Source of the DNA: Planctomycetota bacterium
GTDB taxonomy: Bacteria; Planctomycetota; Planctomycetia; Gemmatales; Gemmataceae
Length of the DNA: 64,000 bases
Assembly: GCA_016191165.1 (NCBI GenBank)
Contig: JACPPF010000044.1
Location: 1-64,000 of the forward strand
Direction: 5' to 3'
Of this stretch, positions 60,201-64,000 are shown one piece after another. Position 1 is the stretch's first letter; each line of letters opens with the position of its first letter. A program made the position numbers and the translations under genes. Below the pieces are notes generated by a model that was given only the letters and a program-made list of their open reading frames with translations, made no database searches and was not told the DNA's origin.

Positions 60201-62261
60201 CGACGGATCGAGCTTGATCTCCCCCGCGCTGACCGTCGCGCTGGACCCGGCGCCGATCGGCATCGGCATGGCCAGCCATTTTTCCAGCGCGCGCACCTCG
60301 GTCAGCCAACCCGGAATACGTTTTTGCGTGTCGGCCACCCAGGCGCGCAGTTTTTGTTGAAGCTTCAGAAAGTCGGCGCCGCGCTCATCGCTCGGCGCCA
60401 GCAGCACCGCGGCGTTCTTCCACGCCAGCTCAATGCGACTCGCCGAACCAGCGGGCAACTTCCACACGGCGCCGCTGTACCGATCCGTGAGTGGCTTGCG
60501 GGCCTGAGCGAAGCGCTGCGTTTGCTCGGCACACTTCTCGAATTCGGCTGCCAGCGCCATCAGGTCGGGCGTCGTAAGCCACGCCGGCAGCGCGTGGGGC
60601 GGACGCTTTTCCAGCAAATCGCCCAGCCTGAGCAACTCGGACGACTTGCCCACAACGCCAAGCTGATTGGCGTATTGCTCGGCAGCCGCTCGCAGCTTGT
60701 CGTCGCGGGCGCGGACCTTGTCGATCAAGCCGACAATCTCATCGCGCAGTTGCAGAGAATAACGGTCGGCCTTGAAGCCTCGCCAGGGATAGTTGCCCTC
60801 GGTGCGGATATGCCAGTGCTGCTGCAAGCGCTGCAATAGCTGCGTCAATTCGTCGAGATGCCCGGCCGTGAAATCAGCGAGCGCGAGCTTGGTTGTCGTG
60901 TCACCGGCGGGGCGCGTCGGCGGCACGCCGAGCGGGACCATTGGCAACGCCTGCCAGCGCGGAAGTTCCGCGAGCGCGTCCCACACGCTTTTTTTCATCG
61001 GCTCCCGTTTCTGGTGCAACGCCAGGACAAATCGGTTCAGCCGGTCGCGCCGATCCTTGAGGCGAACGAAGTCCTCCTCGCTCGGCGTTGGCTGCGGCGC
61101 CAGCGTTTCCTGATAGCAACGGGCCAGCTCCTTGATCGCCTCACGCTTGTTCGCCTTGTGGCTATGCAACTCCAGGCAGAATTCACCCAGGCCGACCGCG
61201 GTCAGACGCTTGAACACCACCTCGAGCGCGGCCATCTTTTCGCTGACGAAGAGCACCTTCTTTCCCGCGGCAATGCGGTCAGCAATCAAGTTGGCGATGG
61301 TCTGACTCTTGCCCGTCCCCGGCGGCCCGATCAAGACGAAGCTCTCCCCCCGCGCCGCCGCTTCAAGGCACAGACGCTGACTGGCGTCGGCGTCGAGGAT
61401 GTGATGCAGCCGGCGCGGGTCGATCTTTTCGTCAAGGTCGGCTTCCGTGAGCGGGGAAGCCGCGCTCATCAAGCCAGGCACGCCCGCCAGCGTTTGGACG
61501 ATCGGATGGTTTTGCAAGCGCTCGGCATGTTCTTGCAAATCCTGAAAGATCACTCCCTTGAAAAACGAGAAGAGCGTCAGAATCACGCTCGGTTTGACTT
61601 CCCAGCCCGGCAGGCCCGTGATGGCGGCCGTCACCTCGGCGAGGTATTGATCGGGCTTCTTCATTTCCCAATCTTCCGGCGCCTCGGGCAACCGAAACTC
61701 AAAGTCCTGCTTCAACCGCGCCGCCAGCGCGGGATTCACGATCGGGTCTTCGTCCAGCGCGGCAAGTTGAAACGGCTCCTTGAGTGAATGGCGCTTCAAC
61801 TCCACCGGCAGCAAAAGGAGCGGCGAGCGAAAAACCTCCTCGTCCTCGCCACGCCATTCCAGCGTGCCCAGCGCCAGGTGCAGGATGTGCAACCCGCGCT
61901 CGCGATAATCGGTCACCATCCGGCGATAAAGATTCGTGAGGATCTTCAGCAAAACCGGACGCTCCGTTTCGGCACCCAACAGCTCATTGGCCTTGGGCGC
62001 AGGCGGCTCCTTCGCGGGACCGTTCTTTTTGGCTGCCTTGGTGCTTTCGGGCGGCATGTAGAACGACCAGTTTTTACCATCCACGAAAAGGTGCTGGTAA
62101 ACCTTCATCAGGTCAGGCTGTGCAATCTCAAGATACGTCGTATGGTTGGGCTTCAGGCTCAGCAGCGGGTTGCGGCGGGTCAAGTCGATGAGGTTGTTGC
62201 GCCAGCGCACCAGGGCCGAGGCAACCTTGTCAGCGGGGGTAATCATGGAAATTCGCACCAT
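57243..62261 (-). CDS. DUF4011 / superfamily I helicase / Vsr-like nuclease protein
   Basis: A 1672-residue single-gene DNA-defence candidate. The N-terminal DUF4011 segment is about 18-150 (W-R-N-N-L-I-D-L-T-R-R-N-P-L-L). The P-loop L-I-G-P-P-G-T-G-K-S-Q-T is at 310-321, the Walker B region L-I-V-F-D-E-A-S-Q-I-L-P near 1270, and the late motif N-V-A-V-T-R-A-R-Q-K-L. The C-terminus (about 1575-1660) has the Vsr-like nuclease signature G-V-E-F-D-G...R-D-R-E-R-L-R...L-G-W-K-L-H-R-I. This domain order is reported among phage-defence proteins. A repeat-encoded segment sits near 1020-1030. ATG at 62246 is an alternative start. Confidence 0.88.
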   Translation of the reverse strand: MVRISMITPADKVASALVRWRNNLIDLTRRNPLLSLKPNHTTYLEIAQPDLMKVYQHLFVDGKNWSFYMPPESTKAAKKNGPAKEPPAPKANELLGAETERPVLLKILTNLYRRMVTDYRERGLHILHLALGTLEWRGEDEEVFRSPLLLLPVELKRHSLKEPFQLAALDEDPIVNPALAARLKQDFEFRLPEAPEDWEMKKPDQYLAEVTAAITGLPGWEVKPSVILTLFSFFKGVIFQDLQEHAERLQNHPIVQTLAGVPGLMSAASPLTEADLDEKIDPRRLHHILDADASQRLCLEAAARGESFVLIGPPGTGKSQTIANLIADRIAAGKKVLFVSEKMAALEVVFKRLTAVGLGEFCLELHSHKANKREAIKELARCYQETLAPQPTPSEEDFVRLKDRRDRLNRFVLALHQKREPMKKSVWDALAELPRWQALPMVPLGVPPTRPAGDTTTKLALADFTAGHLDELTQLLQRLQQHWHIRTEGNYPWRGFKADRYSLQLRDEIVGLIDKVRARDDKLRAAAEQYANQLGVVGKSSELLRLGDLLEKRPPHALPAWLTTPDLMALAAEFEKCAEQTQRFAQARKPLTDRYSGAVWKLPAGSASRIELAWKNAAVLLAPSDERGADFLKLQQKLRAWVADTQKRIPGWLTEVRALEKWLAMPMPIGAGSSATVSAGEIKLDPSIEGLRAFVRLSAVAASNEPPDKTWLDNRQAAKDALACIVAAKPVILRHRQTRVSLLKLYDAKLFDLDLIRIGQAYAGPYQSWWSFFSWQYRKDRRAIAKCRPMEDLPPTVAQDMQLGAQMLSDRAQIEADQPRRAPLLGRYEKGLDTDIDTAEKAARHAVEAHELAATLECERFPAKAIEALTSESASDKIRASVKRLTESFVAWSHLTDEVMSVLPADRMPTVSARFEECSLSALGQYARDLQSALNQFAGLSDSILGAAPPADMPALVADIKQAEELLAFEAAQATDAERWAKAFGPAYRGVETDWDGLRKALGWARSIRECVAAMQGGLSSPPTPSSEGNAQKGAAITSELLLQAAAGTPPSSRELRQGLEQYVQALHSLELRYDAPGPQLDGKPLREHAPETVLDLLTKWRERVGELADWVDWRYLPERFAHLGLKPFWDHLQQHNIVREQVVDLFSKSFWSGWIDAMFQADPVLAQYRRNDHEQLLKEFRELDRRILHQGAARIIAILDPMQSTRTGADPEVALLMKEAHKKTKHMPLRQLFDAIPSLLIQLKPCMLMSPLSVSQFLPANLEKLRFDLIVFDEASQILPEDAVGAIYRGQQLVITGDNQQLPPTTFFQQGADDGGEDDDTPLFESILDACLGAGVSQQMLRWHYRSQHEHLIAFSNETYYDGRLFTFPSATLDDPALGVRFHHVPDAVYDRGGRRDNPREAEAVARLVLEHFRQTPEKTLGVIAFSYAQMDAIEDEIERQLREKPELEAFFKSDRLEGFFVKNLETVQGDERDVILLSVGYGRDAEGKIALNFGPLNRPGGERRLNVAVTRARQKLIVVSSIRASDLKLGNSQAKGIAHLQRYLDFAERGMAAIADVTDPPPTAVTGLHGDVIAELKKLGFEGVPLVGCGQCRLDIGVRDPKRADRFALGVEFDGPMHAQGPTARDRERLRAEVLTRLGWKLHRIGAADWIFRKEEEIARLRAALSEHPS
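59176..59203. repeat. repeat word inside the DUF4011 helicase gene
   Basis: On the coding strand CCTCACCCCCAACCCCGAGC precedes TCGGAGGG and encodes S-S-P-P-T-P-S-S-E-G. It is the same CCTCACCCCC word as in recC (47040), in a linker between two helical domains. Confidence 0.55.
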
Positions 62262-62287
62262 GTCGTTTTGATTGGAGAAGGATACAG

Positions 62288-62293
62288 TATAAT
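62288..62293 (+). promoter_or_regulatory. TATAAT -10 box for the FGGY kinase
   Basis: TATAAT lies 88 nt before the ATG. A weak TTTTGA-like -35 precedes it. It reads away from the helicase gene, so the two are divergent from the 119-nt gap. Confidence 0.45.
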
Positions 62294-62380
62294 CGCCGCT
62301 CGGGTGAAGGGTAGGAAAAACCGGTTGTCGTTTTCCTCACGGGACTCCGTACGGCGCCAGAATGAGGCAGGTGATTTCAA

Positions 62381-63949
62381 ATGGCCAATCCTCTCAAGTA
62401 TGTTCCGTCAGATGCCTTGATCGTCGGCTGGGATTTCGGCACGACCGGCGTGAAGTGCATTGCGTTTTCGGTCGATGGCAAAACGGTCGCCGAGGTCCGA
62501 TTGCCCAATGACCTATGGACGGCGGGGCGAGTCGTCGAGCTGAACCTGATGCAACTCGAAGGCCAGGTCCGCGCCAGCGTGCGCGCCATCGCTCAAAAGT
62601 TGCGCGACCTGGGCCGGCTCAAGGACTGGATCGCCGGCGGCATCTCCGCCACGCACCACTCCGCGGGCCGGATCGATGCTCAGCACAACCAGGTCCGCCG
62701 GGCCATCTTCTGGAACGATCCCAGTCTCGCCAAGTATCACGCCCTCGGCATCAAACGCCTCGGCGGCGAGGACCGGGCCACGGAATTGCTCGGCGGGCCC
62801 TGGGCGATTCGTTACAGCCTCTCCCATCTCGTCAAGGACGAGGCCAAGCTCAGCGAAGCCGACTGGCAACGCACCGCCAAGATCCTCACCCATGGCGCCC
62901 TGGCCGCCGGGTATCTCACCGGAAACTTCGATGTCATCAGCGTCTCGTCCGCGGCCTCCACCGGCCTCATGAACCTGAAGGACAAGACGTGGTGCATGGC
63001 CATGCTCGATGCCTTGAAGGTGGACACGCATCGTCAACTGGTCGAAAGGCAACTGCCGCGCATCATCGATCAGTTTCAGCCGATCGGCCCGTTGCACCCG
63101 TCGCTTGTTCAAGAGGCCGGCCTGGACCCGCGCCGACCGCCGCTAATTTTCCCAACGTCGGACGATCAGCAGGCCGGTCTGGTCGGCGGCGGCGCGTTCG
63201 AGACCGGCCGGCTCGCGGTGATCCTGGGCACAAGCGCCGTGGTGAACTCGTCGTCCATGGAGTTGCCGACGACCAAGCACCTCGATGTCATGCGCCTGAA
63301 TTGGGATCCGTACCTGTGGATGCGCTGTTACAACAATGGGGCCCAGTTCGTGGACAAGATCGTCGAGCGTGAGCCAGGGTGGGGCGACGAAGAATGGCGG
63401 GAACTCGACGAACTGGCGAGCGAGGCGCCGCCGGGGTGCAACGGGACGAGTGTTGTCCCATTCCTTTTCGCGGAGCCATCGCTGGGCATCAAGAAGCCGC
63501 GGTTCAAATGGAAGAAAAAGCCACGCGACCGGGGAACACGCTTCCGCGCCGCGCTCGAAGCGCTGGCGTACCTGATCGCCCTGGGCGTGAAGGCGCACCG
63601 GAAAGGCGGACAAGAGATTTCTCGTATCACGGTATCCGGCGGTCTCGCGCGCAGTCCGTTGATGGGCCGAATCCTTGCCAGCGTGCTGCAACTGCCGATT
63701 CATCCCCTGGTGTCAGACGAAGGTCCCGCCCTCGGCGCGGCAGCGACGGCTCTGGCGGCCATCGAAAATCATTTCAGGCAACAGCAAGGCGAGCCGGGAA
63801 CGTGTACCGTCGCCGAGGCCGCCGGAGTGATGGTGGAATTTCGCCCGGCGATAGCGCCCGACCCGGAGTGGGAGGCGTTCTATCAGAAGGGGCTGAAGAA
63901 ATTTGAGAAGCTGGCGGGGATCAAGAAGGAACGGCTGGAAACCACGTAG
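62381..63949 (+). CDS. FGGY family carbohydrate kinase (xylulokinase-like)
   Basis: A 522-residue sugar kinase with the N-terminal phosphate loop G-W-D-F-G-T-T-G-V-K-C-I-A-F (16-29), a central D-D-Q-Q-A-G-L-V-G-G-G-A-F with the Asp base, and C-terminal V-S-G-G-L-A-R-S-P-L. It resembles xylulokinase but the sugar cannot be fixed from sequence. AGGTGA precedes the ATG. Probably monocistronic. A large inverted repeat follows. Confidence 0.87.
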   Translation: MANPLKYVPSDALIVGWDFGTTGVKCIAFSVDGKTVAEVRLPNDLWTAGRVVELNLMQLEGQVRASVRAIAQKLRDLGRLKDWIAGGISATHHSAGRIDAQHNQVRRAIFWNDPSLAKYHALGIKRLGGEDRATELLGGPWAIRYSLSHLVKDEAKLSEADWQRTAKILTHGALAAGYLTGNFDVISVSSAASTGLMNLKDKTWCMAMLDALKVDTHRQLVERQLPRIIDQFQPIGPLHPSLVQEAGLDPRRPPLIFPTSDDQQAGLVGGGAFETGRLAVILGTSAVVNSSSMELPTTKHLDVMRLNWDPYLWMRCYNNGAQFVDKIVEREPGWGDEEWRELDELASEAPPGCNGTSVVPFLFAEPSLGIKKPRFKWKKKPRDRGTRFRAALEALAYLIALGVKAHRKGGQEISRITVSGGLARSPLMGRILASVLQLPIHPLVSDEGPALGAAATALAAIENHFRQQQGEPGTCTVAEAAGVMVEFRPAIAPDPEWEAFYQKGLKKFEKLAGIKKERLETT

Positions 63950-63963
63950 AACCAGCCGCCGGC

Positions 63964-64000
63964 GCAAGCCGGGGGGTGAACCGCCTCACGCCCGGCTTGC
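63964..64000. repeat. inverted repeat cut by the window edge, GCCGCCGG family
   Basis: GCAAGCCGGGGGGTGA (63964-63979) faces TCACGCCCGGCTTGC (63986-64000), and the left side continues as CCAGCCGCCGGC. It resembles the element at 1291-1364. The right arm is incomplete here. Confidence 0.75.

Noticed and set aside
1-64000. CRISPR arrays, insertion sequences, tRNAs, rRNAs and phage genes
   Set aside because: No regularly spaced direct repeats, transposase motifs, tRNA cloverleaves or phage structural genes were seen in the window.

Overview
The window is high-GC bacterial chromosome, most likely from a planctomycete of the Gemmataceae/Gemmatales type. The evidence is two Tat-exported DUF1501 proteins, a DUF1549/DUF1553 surface protein, a fused and enlarged SecDF, a deoxyhypusine-synthase-like gene inside an LPS-core locus, csrA, and several secreted or small proteins with no family outside that group that I recognise. 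I see no rRNA, tRNA, CRISPR array, insertion sequence or prophage. The species assignment is inference.

Layout. 1-6100: catalase-like heme protein, two DUF1501 proteins and an M81 (MlrC-type) metallopeptidase between them. 6100-13160: a tripartite RND efflux pump, with adaptor and permease on the minus strand and the outer-membrane factor divergent on the plus strand. 13600-22290: an LPS inner-core operon-like run (lpxK, deoxyhypusine-synthase-like gene, hldE, waaF, two LPS-kinase-like genes, a GT4 glycosyltransferase). 22300-23000: a gene-free stretch whose minus strand ends in a strong intrinsic terminator and probably encodes a structured RNA. 23100-28880: tgt, yajC and a fused secDF, the classic tgt-yajC-secD-secF cluster. 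28990-38230: rlmI, a secreted protein, csrA, a ROK glucokinase, a GT39 membrane glycosyltransferase, two small planctomycete-type proteins and a DUF1549/1553 protein. 38800-44190: a double GNAT acetyltransferase, a phytoene-desaturase-like oxidoreductase, a PIN-domain toxin-antitoxin pair and a secreted seven-bladed WD40 protein. 44290-62260: a DNA-processing and defence region with an adenine methylase, a SacI-family restriction enzyme, recC-recB-recD and a 1672-residue DUF4011-helicase-Vsr protein, interrupted by an amidohydrolase and a DinB protein. 62380-63950: an FGGY sugar kinase.

The most unusual feature is a dispersed set of about eighteen long, nearly perfect inverted repeats, mostly with stems of 17-27 bp, lying in intergenic gaps. 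Their arms fall into several word families that recur within the window (for example GCCGCGACCCG...GGGAGCGCGG at 38271 and 57137, and GCCGCTTGCGGC at 10189 and 39771). Some abut or overlap stop codons, and two sit inside operons. A related class of low-complexity or palindromic words lies in frame inside coding genes (recC, an LPS kinase, the RND permease and the DUF4011 helicase), where it adds short Pro/Gly/Glu-rich peptides. This looks like an active, diversified palindromic-element system that tolerates insertion in genes and between them.

How the genes work together: lpxK, hldE, waaF, the kinases and the GT4 enzyme would build and phosphorylate a lipid A-heptose core. YajC-SecDF and the Tat substrates serve export. 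The restriction-modification pair, RecBCD and the DUF4011 helicase form a layered anti-DNA-invasion region. Long open frames antisense to the high-GC genes (up to 552 codons) were treated as shadows.
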